Shown here: positions 31,631-41,332 of the stretch, piece by piece
Position numbering within the stretch: the first letter of the stretch is position 1
How the letters are laid out: each line of letters begins with the position of its first letter
DNA from: Arenibacter nanhaiticus
GTDB taxonomy: Bacteria > Bacteroidota > Bacteroidia > Flavobacteriales > Flavobacteriaceae
Assembly: GCF_900141935.1 (NCBI RefSeq)
Contig: NZ_FQYX01000032.1
Location: 1-41,801, forward strand
Reading direction: 5' to 3'
Length of the DNA stretch: 41,801 nucleotides
Position numbers and translations under genes: made by a program
The notes under the pieces: generated by a model
What the model was told of the DNA's origin: nothing
The model's input: the letters and a program-made list of their open reading frames with translations, nothing else
The model's database searches: none

Positions 31631-32962
31631 TTACAAAAGGCTGTTAAGAACCTCTTTTACTTCTATAACATCTGACGGCTTGGCTACAATTCTTTTTTTA
31701 TCATCTAGGATATAAAAAGTAGGGGTGAGTTCTATTTGATATAAGGAAGTATATGGACTTTCCCATTTCCCCAAAGAAATACCATGGATAAAAGTAGGCA
31801 GCAGGGCAATCTCTTTTTTCCAGTTGACCGCGTCGTCTTCCAAGCCAATGGCCACTACTTTAGTATTCTTACGGTTTTTCATCGCTTGTTGTAGCAATGG
31901 CAGTTGCTCTAGACAGTGTGGACAGCTACTGCTCCAAAATACCAGTACATAGGTATCAGCGCCTTTTAGATCGCTTAATTTTTTCTCGGTATAACCGTCT
32001 ACCCAGGTGATTTCTGGAGCGACAGCCCCTATGCGCAAGCGGTTATAGGCTTCAATTTCATTGATCAATTCACCGTTATTGGTGGCGATGGCCATTTCTT
32101 TCAAGTGATTATTATAGATATAATCGGCGGTATCATTATGATTGTTCTTAACCATTTCTCGCCATAATTCACTTAAGACTTTAATTTTAAAGGGCAGGGA
32201 GGTACCGTTAATTTTTGTTACTACGTCCTCTACGTTCACCTGCATTTCTTTTTCCAGTTTATCTTCGGAGAGACGCTCTAATGGCAGGGCTGTAAATACG
32301 TAGTTATTGATCTTTTCCGTTATGAATTTGGAGGCTTGTAATACCGGGTTTTCAAAACTGAAGTGATCAAAGAATTGACGATTTTTATTTCTTACATAAG
32401 ACGAAACAGACTCGTTACCGTCTGAAATATAAGGGTGATTGGCTTTTATAAAAGGTTCTATAAATAGTCCGCTTGTTTGTACTTCATAATAGTTTTGAAG
32501 GGCAAATAATTTCTTGTTCAATTTGGAAAGGACGTCTTTGTTTGAGTTTCTTTCCGAATAATATTTAATGATATCTTGTTCTACTTCCGAAATTTTCGAA
32601 AAATAATCGTGGTACAAGATATTCTCTTGTGAATTGGAAAAGGATATCCCCTTGTTAAAATCAAAGTCTAAGGTAATATCTTCCCAACCATTGTAAATAA
32701 CATCAAAATAGAATTCTTCTTGAGGTACGGCATACACCAAGCGGTATATACCTGCCGGGGCAGTTGGTGGCATAGTTAAGGAGAAGCTGCCTTCTTCTAC
32801 GGGCGTGTTCGCAGTATAATTGAGGCTCCCAGGTTGTAATTGGTAGGCAATTATCCATTTGAAGTGCGATGCCGGTGACAAGGTTCCCGTAATGTTGTGC
32901 TGTGCTTCTACATTAATAGCGAGGAAGAGGCTTGCTATAAAAAAGAAATATTTAAAAACCAT
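31631..32962 (-). CDS. Secreted TlpA-like thioredoxin-fold protein
   Basis: A 443-residue protein with signal peptide (MVFKYFFFIASLFLAINVEA). An N-terminal beta domain (about 22-105, ITGTLSPASHFKWIIAYQLQ ...) of the DUF4369-like kind is followed by a helical middle (120-310). The C-terminal thioredoxin domain has the active-site C347-P-H-C350 in FWSSSCPHCLEQL and the cis-proline in ELTPTFYIL (about 414). It should act as a periplasmic disulfide reductase, for cytochrome c maturation or protein repair. It lies 90 bp downstream of mfd on the same strand, and the ACT-like terminator is convergent with it. Confidence 0.87.
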   Translation of the reverse strand: MVFKYFFFIASLFLAINVEAQHNITGTLSPASHFKWIIAYQLQPGSLNYTANTPVEEGSFSLTMPPTAPAGIYRLVYAVPQEEFYFDVIYNGWEDITLDFDFNKGISFSNSQENILYHDYFSKISEVEQDIIKYYSERNSNKDVLSKLNKKLFALQNYYEVQTSGLFIEPFIKANHPYISDGNESVSSYVRNKNRQFFDHFSFENPVLQASKFITEKINNYVFTALPLERLSEDKLEKEMQVNVEDVVTKINGTSLPFKIKVLSELWREMVKNNHNDTADYIYNNHLKEMAIATNNGELINEIEAYNRLRIGAVAPEITWVDGYTEKKLSDLKGADTYVLVFWSSSCPHCLEQLPLLQQAMKNRKNTKVVAIGLEDDAVNWKKEIALLPTFIHGISLGKWESPYTSLYQIELTPTFYILDDKKRIVAKPSDVIEVKEVLNSLL

Positions 32963-33052
32963 ACCTTTTAATTTTCATGTTCATGGGGTTCCATTGGTAT
33001 CATTGCCAATGCAATCTACAATATTAAATAAGGCGATTGGCAAAACAAAGTT

Positions 33053-36000
33053 TTAAGCCACAGTTTGTTGAGTTTTTTCAAAAGGCTGCATGGCTTTGTA
33101 TGCCTTGTCTATAGATTTAATGCCATCAAAAACCAACAACAATCGCAGACCGTTTCGGGTTTCTTTCTCCTTTAGTTTTCCTAAACCGGGGTTGTTCTGT
33201 ACAAATCGCAATACGTTGTTAAACGTAGGGCTTTGGTAAAATTCCGACTGTTGGTCGGCAATGAAATAACCGATCATTTTTCCTTTTTTCATGACAATCT
33301 TTTCTATTCCCATATTATTGGCGATCCACTTGATACGTACAGAATTTAGTAAATCTTCGGCTTGAGAAGGAATTTCACCAAACCTATCGACCAGTTCGCG
33401 TTCGTACTTTTGTAAGCCTTCTTCGTCTTTGACCAAGTTGAGTTCGGTATACAGGTTTAGGCGTTCAGTAATATTATTGATATAGTCATCTGGGAAAAGG
33501 AGCTCAAAGTCGGCATCGAGTTGGGTTTCTTTTATAAAGACCTTCTTTTTGTTCTCTATTTCATCATAGAGGTATTTAAACTCGTTTTCTTTTAATTCAT
33601 CTATGGCTTCTGTCAGAATTTTCTGGTAGGCATCAAAACCAATATCGTTGATGAATCCGCTTTGTTCACCTCCCAAAAGATCCCCTGCACCTCTAATTTC
33701 CAAATCTTTCATGGCAATATTAAAGCCGCTTCCTAATTCCGTAAACTGCTCTAGGGCCTGAATTCTTTTTCGGGCGTCGTTGGTCATGACCTCGTATGGC
33801 GGGGTAATGAAATAACAAAATGCTTTTTTATTGCTTCGGCCAACGCGTCCACGCATTTGGTGAAGGTCGCTAAGGCCAAAATTATTGGCATTATTGATAA
33901 AAATAGTATTGGCATTACTCACGTCTAGTCCACTTTCGATAATGGTTGTCGATACCAAAACATCAAAATCGCCATTCATAAAAGCCATCATTAAAGCTTC
34001 TAGTTTTTTACCGTCCATTTGGCCGTGTCCGATCCCTATTTTTGCATCTGGGACCAACCTTTGGATCATTCCGGCCACTTCCTTGATGTTTTCTACCCTA
34101 TTGTGAATAAAAAACACCTGGCCACCTCTCTGAATTTCATAGGTAACAGCATCCCTGATGGTTTCTTCGCTAAAACGGATAACCTCACTTTCTATGGGGT
34201 AACGGTTGGGCGGAGCGGTATTGATAACCGATAAATCCCTTGCTGCCATAAGGCTAAACTGTAAGGTTCTCGGGATAGGGGTTGCGGTGAGGGTAAGGAC
34301 ATCTACATTTTCCTTTATAGATTTTAGCTTATCCTTTACCGACACGCCAAATTTTTGTTCTTCATCGACTATTAAAAGCCCCAAATCTTTAAAGACGACG
34401 TTTTTGTTGACCAATTGATGGGTACCTATAAGGATGTCTACTTTTCCGGCGGCCAATCTTTCTAGAGTGTCTTTCTTTTCTTTTGCGGTGCGAAAGCGAT
34501 TGACGTATTCTACGGTTACCGGCATCTCTTTTAGGCGCTCGGAAAAGGTTCTGTAGTGTTGAAAAGCCAAGATGGTAGTAGGTACCAATACAGCGACCTG
34601 TTTCCCGTTGTCTATTGCTTTAAAGGCGGCTCTAATAGCTACTTCTGTCTTTCCAAACCCTACATCGCCACAGACAAGGCGGTCCATGGGGCGTTCGCTT
34701 TCCATGTCCTTTTTAATGTCTTCGGTAGCCTTGGTCTGGTCTGGTGTGTCTTCGTAAATAAAAGAAGCTTCCAATTCGTGTTGCAAATAGGTGTCGGGAC
34801 CATATTGGAATCCCTTTTCCAATCGGCGCTTGGCATACAATTGTATTAGGTTGAAGGCTATTTTCTTTACCCTGGATTTAGCTTTCTCCTTTACTTTTTT
34901 CCATGCTCCGGAGCCCAATTTGTACACTTTGGGCGGGGTGCCGTCCTTTCCATTGAATTTGGAGATTTTGTGTAAAGAATGTATGCTCACATACAGGATG
35001 TCGCGTTCTCCATACACCAACTTGATGGCTTCCTGTTTTTTGCCCTCTACATCTATTTTTTGTAGGCCACCAAACTTTCCGATTCCATGGTCGATATGGG
35101 TAACATAATCGCCAACTTCTAATTTGTTTAGATCCTTTAGGGTAATGGCCTGTTTTTTGGCATAGCCATTTTTTAAATGGAATTTTAGGTAACGTTCAAA
35201 GATTTGGTGATCGGTATAACAAACTATTTTTAAGTCGTTATCTATAAATCCCTGATATAGGGGGAGTACTATGGTTTTGTAATGAACTTCTTTGTCTACC
35301 TCTTCAAAAATATCGTGAAAGCGCTTGGCCTGTTGTTCCGTAGCACAAAAAATATAATTGGTGTATTTAGCTTTGTGATTCTCGTTTAAGTTCTCTATCA
35401 ATAAATCAAATTTCTTATTGAAAGAGGGCTGTGGTTTGGTGCGGAATTCGATGGTCTCTCCGCTGATTGGGGCGTTTTTAGAGGTGAACTCACCATCAAT
35501 CTCAACCACATTAAAATCAGCCAATTGTTCTTTAATAAGGCCAGAATGGGCAAAAAGCTCTACTGGTTTGGCGCGTTTAATTTCTTGCGATAGTTGTGAA
35601 AAAGCCTCTTCTGCTTTTTCAAAAAAGGAATCCAACCTCGCGTAAATGACACTCAGGTTTTTGCTGAATATAATAGTTTCGGGAGCTATGTATTTTAAAA
35701 AGCTCTCCCTGTTTTCGTCTAAAAATTTATTTTCAACGTTGGGAATGATGGTAATCTTCTTCACCTTGTTGGTAGAGAGTTGTGTCTCTACATCAAAAGT
35801 TCGGATACTATCCACTTCGTCCCCAAAAAATTCTATTCGGTAAGGCTCGTCATGTGAAAAGGAAAATACATCGACAATACCACCGCGAACAGAAAACTCT
35901 CCCGGTTCGGTTACAAAGTCCACTCGTTTAAACTTGTACTCGAACAATACTTCATTTAAAAAATCCAAGGAGATGGTGTCATCCAACTTAATTTTTAAGG

Positions 36001-36421
36001 TGTTCTTTTCCAGCTCTTTCCTAGTGACCACTTTTTCGAAAAGCGCATCGGGATAGGTGACGATGATGGCCGGTTTTTTTCGGGAATTGATCCGGTTAAG
36101 CACTTCTGCCCGCAACAATACATTGGCATTGTCCGTTTCCTCAATTTGGTACGGCCTTCGGTAACTGCCAGGATAGAACAAGACATCCTTGTCGCCCAAT
36201 AGCTGCTCTAGGTCGTTTAAGTAATAGGCGGCCTCTTCCTTATCGTTTAATATAAATAGAAAAGGGGTATGTGTTTTTCTGAAGGTTTCAGAAATTACAA
36301 ACGATAATGAAGAACCGATAAGCCCTTTTAAATTTGTTTTGCTTGAAGAAGCGCCTTGAAATTCTGCAATAGTTTGCTGCAGTTTTCGCAATTGCGGAGA
36401 CTGTGTAAACAGTTGTAACAT
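33053..36421 (-). CDS. mfd: Transcription-repair coupling factor Mfd
   Basis: A 1122-residue DNA translocase that removes stalled RNA polymerase and recruits UvrA. Order of domains: UvrB-like N-terminal module (SLSFVISETFRKTHTPFLFI ... PGSYRRPY), the RNA-polymerase-interacting domain (KLEVGDYVTHIDHGIGKFGG), then the RecG-like helicase (Walker A in GDVGFGKTE, DEEQKFGV, TATPIPRTL, STTIIESGLDV, MRGRVGRS) and the C-terminal D7 domain. The frame extends to TTG at 36434-36436; I prefer ATG 36421 because the promoter-derived leader is then about 25 nt, but the TTG start, adding five residues, cannot be excluded. Confidence 0.94.
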   Translation of the reverse strand: MLQLFTQSPQLRKLQQTIAEFQGASSSKTNLKGLIGSSLSFVISETFRKTHTPFLFILNDKEEAAYYLNDLEQLLGDKDVLFYPGSYRRPYQIEETDNANVLLRAEVLNRINSRKKPAIIVTYPDALFEKVVTRKELEKNTLKIKLDDTISLDFLNEVLFEYKFKRVDFVTEPGEFSVRGGIVDVFSFSHDEPYRIEFFGDEVDSIRTFDVETQLSTNKVKKITIIPNVENKFLDENRESFLKYIAPETIIFSKNLSVIYARLDSFFEKAEEAFSQLSQEIKRAKPVELFAHSGLIKEQLADFNVVEIDGEFTSKNAPISGETIEFRTKPQPSFNKKFDLLIENLNENHKAKYTNYIFCATEQQAKRFHDIFEEVDKEVHYKTIVLPLYQGFIDNDLKIVCYTDHQIFERYLKFHLKNGYAKKQAITLKDLNKLEVGDYVTHIDHGIGKFGGLQKIDVEGKKQEAIKLVYGERDILYVSIHSLHKISKFNGKDGTPPKVYKLGSGAWKKVKEKAKSRVKKIAFNLIQLYAKRRLEKGFQYGPDTYLQHELEASFIYEDTPDQTKATEDIKKDMESERPMDRLVCGDVGFGKTEVAIRAAFKAIDNGKQVAVLVPTTILAFQHYRTFSERLKEMPVTVEYVNRFRTAKEKKDTLERLAAGKVDILIGTHQLVNKNVVFKDLGLLIVDEEQKFGVSVKDKLKSIKENVDVLTLTATPIPRTLQFSLMAARDLSVINTAPPNRYPIESEVIRFSEETIRDAVTYEIQRGGQVFFIHNRVENIKEVAGMIQRLVPDAKIGIGHGQMDGKKLEALMMAFMNGDFDVLVSTTIIESGLDVSNANTIFINNANNFGLSDLHQMRGRVGRSNKKAFCYFITPPYEVMTNDARKRIQALEQFTELGSGFNIAMKDLEIRGAGDLLGGEQSGFINDIGFDAYQKILTEAIDELKENEFKYLYDEIENKKKVFIKETQLDADFELLFPDDYINNITERLNLYTELNLVKDEEGLQKYERELVDRFGEIPSQAEDLLNSVRIKWIANNMGIEKIVMKKGKMIGYFIADQQSEFYQSPTFNNVLRFVQNNPGLGKLKEKETRNGLRLLLVFDGIKSIDKAYKAMQPFEKTQQTVA

Positions 36422-36452
36422 AGAAGATTTTGTCAACCGTATGATTTTTTTG

Positions 36453-36485
36453 CAAATATAACCCTAGATTTTGCTTCCCCAAAAA
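36453..36485 (-). promoter_or_regulatory. Promoter of mfd
   Basis: On the minus strand TTTTTG (36480-36485), a 19-bp spacer and a perfect TAnnTTTG box TATATTTG (36453-36460). Predicted transcription start near 36446. This is the best promoter match in the window. Confidence 0.6.
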
Positions 36486-37073
36486 GATGGGGGTATTTTA
36501 CCTTATATTTTCTTATTGGGCAAAACCTTGGTCCTTGTAGAATAATGATCTATACAGGTTGGTTGGTATTATTTATTTTTTGGTTTATGGCGATGTACCT
36601 GCCATTTTTTCGTTCACATGCCAACTGTTCATGGTATAATGTGGAGTTGCCATAACACTTTTTTAAAAGTATTTTAAAAAACATTGTATCCTTTAAAAAA
36701 AAGGGGGTAATTATCAGGGATGATTCTATTATAAATAAGCATTTATTTTGGTAGTACGTGTTACTTTTACTTACTTTGGGAGCAGATATATCTCCATGGT
36801 GAGAAGGTTCTGAAGACTGGTCTATAGAGTTCTTTTTTATATTGGATTTTTGAAGCTTGCGTAGGATGGGTATCCCGATAGAACAATGGGGTCTCGGGCT
36901 TATTTTTGGTAAATGGGTGAAAATGGAACCAGGAAAAAAATGTTTGGCTTATGTAGAACAAGTGTGAAATTTTGGATTCAAAACCCAAGGAGCCATAACC
37001 TTTATAGCACGGCCATGTAGGGACGAATTAATTTTAAAAAGTCTGGTTCACATAATTATTAATTACTTGCGGT
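36486..37073. other. Approx. 590-bp intergenic region, no gene recognised
   Basis: AT-rich divergent spacer between mfd and the AraC-type gene. A 73-codon frame on the minus strand (36767-36988) has aromatic-rich, random-looking composition and no leader, so it is not called. Poly-A/G segments (TTTAAAAAAAAGGGGG near 36690) are the only notable sequence. No clear TAnnTTTG box was found for the downstream gene. Confidence 0.45.
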
Positions 37074-38249
37074 TTGTATAATATTCTATTGATAACCTCC
37101 ATTTTTGGATTTGTTTTAACAACCTTATTTTTTTTTAAGAAATCGACCAATTCCAAGGCAACTTTTTTTTTGGGAAGCTTCTATTTTTTGTTGTCTTTCT
37201 ATGCCTTACATGCTTTTGTAATTGATGGCGGGCATCTAGAAGAATATCCTGGTTTTTTTTTATGGCCTCTTGTGCCTTTCAATTTAATTTTTGTCCCGGT
37301 ATATTTTTACTTTCTACTTGTTATTGAAGATCAATTTAGATGGAGAAAGCGTCACCTGCTCCTATTTGTACCAATGCTATTGGCCATGATAGATGTTGCC
37401 TATGTCTTTCTGTCGCCTGATTCAGTGTACGATGATCTTTTTTATAAGGCGGTTACCAATCCAAAAGATAGACTTCAGGCTCATTATTGGTTATTAGGTT
37501 TAACGCAACACCATCTAATGCGGCATATTTGCCAATTGGCGGCACTGTTGGTCTTATTGCCGAAATTGTTGAATTTTATGAAGGAGGAGCGCGAGGACAA
37601 ACTAAAGAGGAGCTTAAACAAGTGGTTGATGACTTTTTGGTCTATTCTGATGTTTATGTCACTCGGGGCCATATTGTATGCTGTTGAAAAGATATTGGGG
37701 AAAAGCTTGTTCAACCTTTTATTCTTCAATTTCAGCCATAGCGATATCATAGTACCCTTGGTCTTGTACCTAGTGGTGTTTTGTATTGGGATAATCCCCA
37801 TCTATTTCCCTACCATCCTTCAGGGATACCCACAATTTAAAAAAGTTACGCCAGTGACCAATAAGGGTATGGGAGAAACAGGGGATCTAAAATTTGGCCT
37901 AGAAGAAACTGAGATCAAGGAAAAACTGGAACTCATTAGTCAAAATAAGTTGTATCTGCAAAAAGATTTTAACGTAAGTCTTTGCGCTCGGGAGCTGGAA
38001 ATGCCTGCCCACCATATATCATATTTTTTAAAAAAATATTATGGGCTAAGTTTTACCTCCTATAAAAATAATCTGCGGATGGAGCATGCAAAAGAAATGA
38101 TTGCCAAGGACTTCTTGAGCAATAATACTATGGAAGCTTTGGCTTGGGAGTGTGGTTTTTCCAGTAGAAGCTCTTTTAGCAAGGCTTTTAAGAGCGCTAC
38201 AGGTCTTAGTCCTAGTGAATATATGCAAAACCTGCAGCCGAACGACTAA
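37074..38249 (+). CDS. Membrane-anchored AraC-family transcriptional regulator
   Basis: A 391-residue protein: seven predicted membrane segments in the first 245 residues (the first NILLITSIFGFVLTTLFFF, the last SDIIVPLVLYLVVFCIGIIP), a linker, then an AraC double helix-turn-helix at about 285-388 (VSLCARELEMPAHHISYFLK, then MEALAWECGFSSRSSFSKAF, GLSPSEYMQ). Such 7TM-AraC fusions in Bacteroidota are one-component sensors of an external or membrane signal that act on DNA directly. The start is TTG 37074: no ATG occurs near the N-terminus, and an upstream stop lies at 37053. The target is unknown; the downstream amidohydrolase is a candidate. Confidence 0.85.
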   Translation: MYNILLITSIFGFVLTTLFFFKKSTNSKATFFLGSFYFLLSFYALHAFVIDGGHLEEYPGFFLWPLVPFNLIFVPVYFYFLLVIEDQFRWRKRHLLLFVPMLLAMIDVAYVFLSPDSVYDDLFYKAVTNPKDRLQAHYWLLGLTQHHLMRHICQLAALLVLLPKLLNFMKEEREDKLKRSLNKWLMTFWSILMFMSLGAILYAVEKILGKSLFNLLFFNFSHSDIIVPLVLYLVVFCIGIIPIYFPTILQGYPQFKKVTPVTNKGMGETGDLKFGLEETEIKEKLELISQNKLYLQKDFNVSLCARELEMPAHHISYFLKKYYGLSFTSYKNNLRMEHAKEMIAKDFLSNNTMEALAWECGFSSRSSFSKAFKSATGLSPSEYMQNLQPND

Positions 38250-38700
38250 GGGACTGCTGCGGTTTTCCTGCCTTACATTTTTACTACACAAAAGGATGTC
38301 TAGATTTAATGTAGACACCACTAAAACCATCCTAGACTTGGTTCCTGGCGATTATGTGCTCGACAAACTCATCTTTTAGAACATGTTGGTGCCTCTTGTC
38401 AGGCGGTTCCAGTTGTTTTAGGATATTAAACTTAATCTTATCAATATGCCTTATCACTTACGGTTTCCTTTAGATTTGAATCTAGAAATAGTATATAAAT
38501 TAATTAATAATTATGTTGTTGGAAAGAAGAGGGGGCTGGGGGAGACTTATAACTAATTAAATTGTTCACATTTTTAGTAAGAAGTACGGGGTGAAACTCC
38601 CTTTTCCTACTCGACACTAAACCTTAGCTGTTGGACAAAAAACTGTAACAAAAAATGAGATTATCCGTCTTGTAAAGTAAATCATCAATCAAAATTCAAA
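38250..38700. other. 451-bp AT-rich intergenic region
   Basis: No gene is called. A plus-strand stretch near 38297-38379 reads MSRFNVDTTKTILDLVPGDY and ends soon after; it may be debris from an interrupted gene but matches nothing I know. The last 60 bp before the amidohydrolase start are A-rich and would hold its leader. Composition becomes visibly AT-richer from here to about 41.3 kb. Confidence 0.4.
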
Positions 38701-40125
38701 ATGAAGTACTTAAAACTTCTAGTGCTGTTTGCAATTATCAACTTCAATTTAAACGCACAAAACAATTCAAATTTAAAATCCAACAAACAAAAGGAAATTA
38801 CCTATGTCATAAAGAATGTGAACGTAATCCCAATGACCAAGGAAAATAAAGTCATTGAAAATGCAACAGTAGTCATAAAAGATAACAAAATATACGCTAT
38901 CAATAAGTCAATACCAAAAAACCCAACAATTATTGACGGCACAGATAAATGGTTAATTCCTGGACTTATTGATATGCACGTTCATACATTATCAGATGGA
39001 TCTCCTTTTGTAATGTACCCAACAAAAGGCCCTTTAGTTAGTTTCAACACTCAATATAATATGACTCCATATATTGCAAATGGAGTTACAACAGTTTTTG
39101 AATTGGGTGCAAGACCTGAACATATAGGACAACGTAATGAAATTATCAGAGGAGATGTTATTGGGCCACGAATAGCTTTAGCCAAAGTAATTGGAGGAAA
39201 TAAGTCTAACCTTACCGCAAAAACCCCTTCTGATGGAAGAAATGCAGTGCGTTTTGCGAAAGAAGAGGGCTATGAGTTTATAAAAGTTTATACTTGGTTA
39301 AATGAAGAAACTTTCAAAGCAGTAATAAATGAAGCCGAAAAACAAAATATGAAAGTAGTAGGGCATATTCCAATCGCTTTCAAAGGGAAAGAAGCCAAGG
39401 ATTTTTTTGTACCTCACTTTGATTTAATTGCACACGCAGAAGAATTATCAAAACAAACAGACGATTATAGTTATGAAAAAGCACAAGAATTCGCACGTTT
39501 AGCCAAAAAAAATGGTACCTGGTTAATTCCAAACTTGTCCAATATGGTGGCTATTGAAAAACAAGCCAAATCACTAAAAAATATTGAAAATATACAAGGT
39601 TTTAAGTACGTACATCCATTGATGCAAAATAAATGGCTAACCTCTAATAGTTATTATGGTGCTTCAAATGACTTAATAACATATTATAAAGAATTGATGG
39701 GCTTTCACATCCTTATTGTAAAAGCTTTTAAAAAAGCTAACGTACCTATGGTTGCAGGAACAGATGCTGGAATTTCTGGTATTGTTTTGGGATTTTCACT
39801 TCACGATGAACTCAAATTGTTAGTAGAAGCAGGCTTAACGAATGAAGAGGCTTTGACTTCTGCAACTAGATTAGGTGCTGAATGGCTTAGAATTGATGAT
39901 AAAATAGGAACTATTGAAACTGGTAAGTTGGCAGATTTAATTTTACTTAATGAAAATCCTTTAGAAAAAATATGCAATACAAGGAAAATTTCAGGTGTAT
40001 TCGTTGACGGTAACTGGATTGATAGAAGTAAAATTGACATAATGCTATCAGAAGTTGAGAAATGGAATACTGCTAATAAAGAAAAGTATGACTGGAAAGA
40101 ACTTTTGAATAGTTTAAAAAATTAA
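38701..40125 (+). CDS. Secreted amidohydrolase-family protein (imidazolonepropionase-like)
   Basis: A 474-residue metal-dependent hydrolase with signal peptide MKYLKLLVLFAIINFNLNAQ. Metal ligands of the amidohydrolase barrel are visible: H-x-H in LIDMHVHTL (about 93-97), the strand-4 residue K198 in YEFIKVYTW, which would carry the carbamate, H218 in VVGHIPI, the His near 239 (LIAHAEEL), and the Asp in VAGTDAGISG (about 355). The C-terminal GTIETGKLADLILLNENPLE is the typical closing strand. Substrate unknown: cyclic amides, peptides or lactone-like compounds are hydrolysed by relatives. Codons are markedly AT-rich compared with mfd or metG, suggesting transfer. An AraC-type pseudogene follows 10 bp later. 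Confidence 0.85.
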   Translation: MKYLKLLVLFAIINFNLNAQNNSNLKSNKQKEITYVIKNVNVIPMTKENKVIENATVVIKDNKIYAINKSIPKNPTIIDGTDKWLIPGLIDMHVHTLSDGSPFVMYPTKGPLVSFNTQYNMTPYIANGVTTVFELGARPEHIGQRNEIIRGDVIGPRIALAKVIGGNKSNLTAKTPSDGRNAVRFAKEEGYEFIKVYTWLNEETFKAVINEAEKQNMKVVGHIPIAFKGKEAKDFFVPHFDLIAHAEELSKQTDDYSYEKAQEFARLAKKNGTWLIPNLSNMVAIEKQAKSLKNIENIQGFKYVHPLMQNKWLTSNSYYGASNDLITYYKELMGFHILIVKAFKKANVPMVAGTDAGISGIVLGFSLHDELKLLVEAGLTNEEALTSATRLGAEWLRIDDKIGTIETGKLADLILLNENPLEKICNTRKISGVFVDGNWIDRSKIDIMLSEVEKWNTANKEKYDWKELLNSLKN

Positions 40126-40135
40126 TAAAAAAACT

Positions 40136-40395
40136 ATGGTTAAAAACGTAGAACTGTGTTCGTGTGGCCGGTATGGTCCAACATGAAGCCTTAGTTATTG
40201 AACTGAACCTAAAGGTAGCTTCAAGCAGGTATTAGCCCACTGTTCAATACCTTTAAGTATTGTCTAATTAATTTATTGTAAAACTGTACGAGGGAGATGT
40301 AAAACAACAATAGGTCAATATTTTATACCGAATTCAAAAAACAAGAAGGCATTACGCCCAAGCAGTGTAAAGAAATGTTAAAAGAGGCTGAATAA
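40136..40395 (+). pseudogene. Collapsed AraC-family regulator (internal deletion and frameshifts)
   Basis: Two pieces of one gene type are readable. The first, 40136 to about 40230, gives MVKNVELC and, after a frame change, CVRVAGMVQHEALVIELNLK then VASS. That fits the N-terminus of Bacteroidota AraC proteins that begin with K-N-M-V-C-x-R-C and M-V-x-x-E-L-E. The second, about 40308-40395, gives NRSIFYTEFKKQEGITPKQC then KEMLKEAE and a stop, the normal end of an AraC helix-turn-helix domain. The roughly 200-residue middle is missing. Family assignment is by motif recognition only. Confidence 0.6.
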
Positions 40396-40479
40396 GGCTA
40401 GCTCGAACTTTTTTATTTTATTTTCGCGCTCTAAAAATAAGGCGCTACTTGCCCGCTAATTTTAAAAAATCAAATAGAA

Positions 40480-40887
40480 ATGAAAAATGTATTATATGTA
40501 TTTATACTTGCCATGATTTGTTTAACAAGTTGTAGTAAGGGTGATGACCCTATTTCTGAAGATCCTATTATTGGTGTTTGGAATATTGTTACAATTAATG
40601 AAGCCCCAGTAAATGAATGCACTAAAAAAACAGAAATTCTTTTTCTAAAAGACGGAAATTATATTCTAGAAGGTTATAACGTAAATTCAGAAAATAATTG
40701 TGACAAGCAAGAATTAATAAGAGGCAATTGGGAGAATAAAGGAAATGATGTCTACTCTATAAAAAATAATGGAGCTACTTTAATACAACAAATTAATATT
40801 TTATTCAGTAATAACAATAATACGATCACTACGAAAGAGATTTCTATGGAAGACGAATCAGAAGTCATAGTTCTAAATAGAAAATAG
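40480..40887 (+). CDS. Small lipoprotein, lipocalin-like
   Basis: A 135-residue lipoprotein with signal MKNVLYVFILAMICLTSCSK, lipobox LTSC and lipidated C18, followed by SKGDD, a surface-export-type acidic start common in Bacteroidota. The mature part (PIIGVWNIVTINEAPVNECT, then EILFLKDGNYIL, RGNWENKGNDVYSI) has the repeated G-x-W and strand pattern of lipocalin-like Bacteroidota proteins. Two further cysteines (in NECTKK and NNCDKQ) may form a disulfide. Function unknown. AT-rich, probably cotranscribed with the next lipoprotein 34 bp downstream. Confidence 0.72.
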   Translation: MKNVLYVFILAMICLTSCSKGDDPISEDPIIGVWNIVTINEAPVNECTKKTEILFLKDGNYILEGYNVNSENNCDKQELIRGNWENKGNDVYSIKNNGATLIQQINILFSNNNNTITTKEISMEDESEVIVLNRK

Positions 40888-40921
40888 TCTTTTATAATAA
40901 CGACAATTTAAATTTATCAAA

Positions 40922-41332
40922 ATGAAAATTTTCGCAAAGCGATTAATAATTCTGTTTTTTAGTGTTTTCACCCTATTATCTTTCACATCTTGCAATAGTG
41001 ACGATGATGAAGCCACCACTATTTACAGTTATACGCTGGAAACTTATACGAACATGACGGTTACTCCCAATACAGAAGGTGCAACCCAAGCTACAGAACT
41101 ATTCTTAGAAAAAGATTGGATGATGACTAAAGCTATTCCAGGAAATACTTTAGAAGTAAGTGATCTTTCTGCAAAAATAATTTTTCAAAGCATTGTAGAA
41201 CAAGCTAATCAAGAGTTTTTAAATATAGATTTTCACAACAACACGAAATTAACCTATAAATTAACAAGAAAACATCCATCTAATAATTCAGAGGTAGAAG
41301 TAGATGTACAGGTGTGGAATTTTATTAAATAA
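40922..41332 (+). CDS. Small lipoprotein of unknown function
   Basis: A 136-residue lipoprotein with a long basic n-region, hydrophobic core (LIILFFSVFTLLSFTSC), lipobox FTSC with lipidated C24, and the acidic NSDDDEAT start of the mature chain, which marks surface-exposed lipoproteins in Bacteroidota. The rest is beta-like with Thr/Asn-rich strands and ends VDVQVWNFIK. No family recognised. It shares AT-rich composition and orientation with the lipoprotein upstream. An imperfect hairpin with GCCC/GGGC at 41370-41415 lies behind it. Confidence 0.68.
   Translation: MKIFAKRLIILFFSVFTLLSFTSCNSDDDEATTIYSYTLETYTNMTVTPNTEGATQATELFLEKDWMMTKAIPGNTLEVSDLSAKIIFQSIVEQANQEFLNIDFHNNTKLTYKLTRKHPSNNSEVEVDVQVWNFIK

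Noticed and set aside
19632-36304. Further ACAAACGA words at 19632 and 36297 as extra binding sites
   Set aside because: Single occurrences, one of them inside mfd coding sequence, without the 10-bp tandem arrangement seen before ssb.
36767-36988. 73-codon minus-strand frame in the mfd/AraC spacer
   Set aside because: Aromatic-rich random-looking composition, no leader or promoter, and AT-rich intergenic context; no family resemblance.
38297-38379. Tail-like peptide MSRFNVDTTKTILDLVPGDY behind the AraC gene
   Set aside because: Continuous with an antisense-style frame through the AraC gene; no recognisable family, so kept only as a note in the spacer entry.
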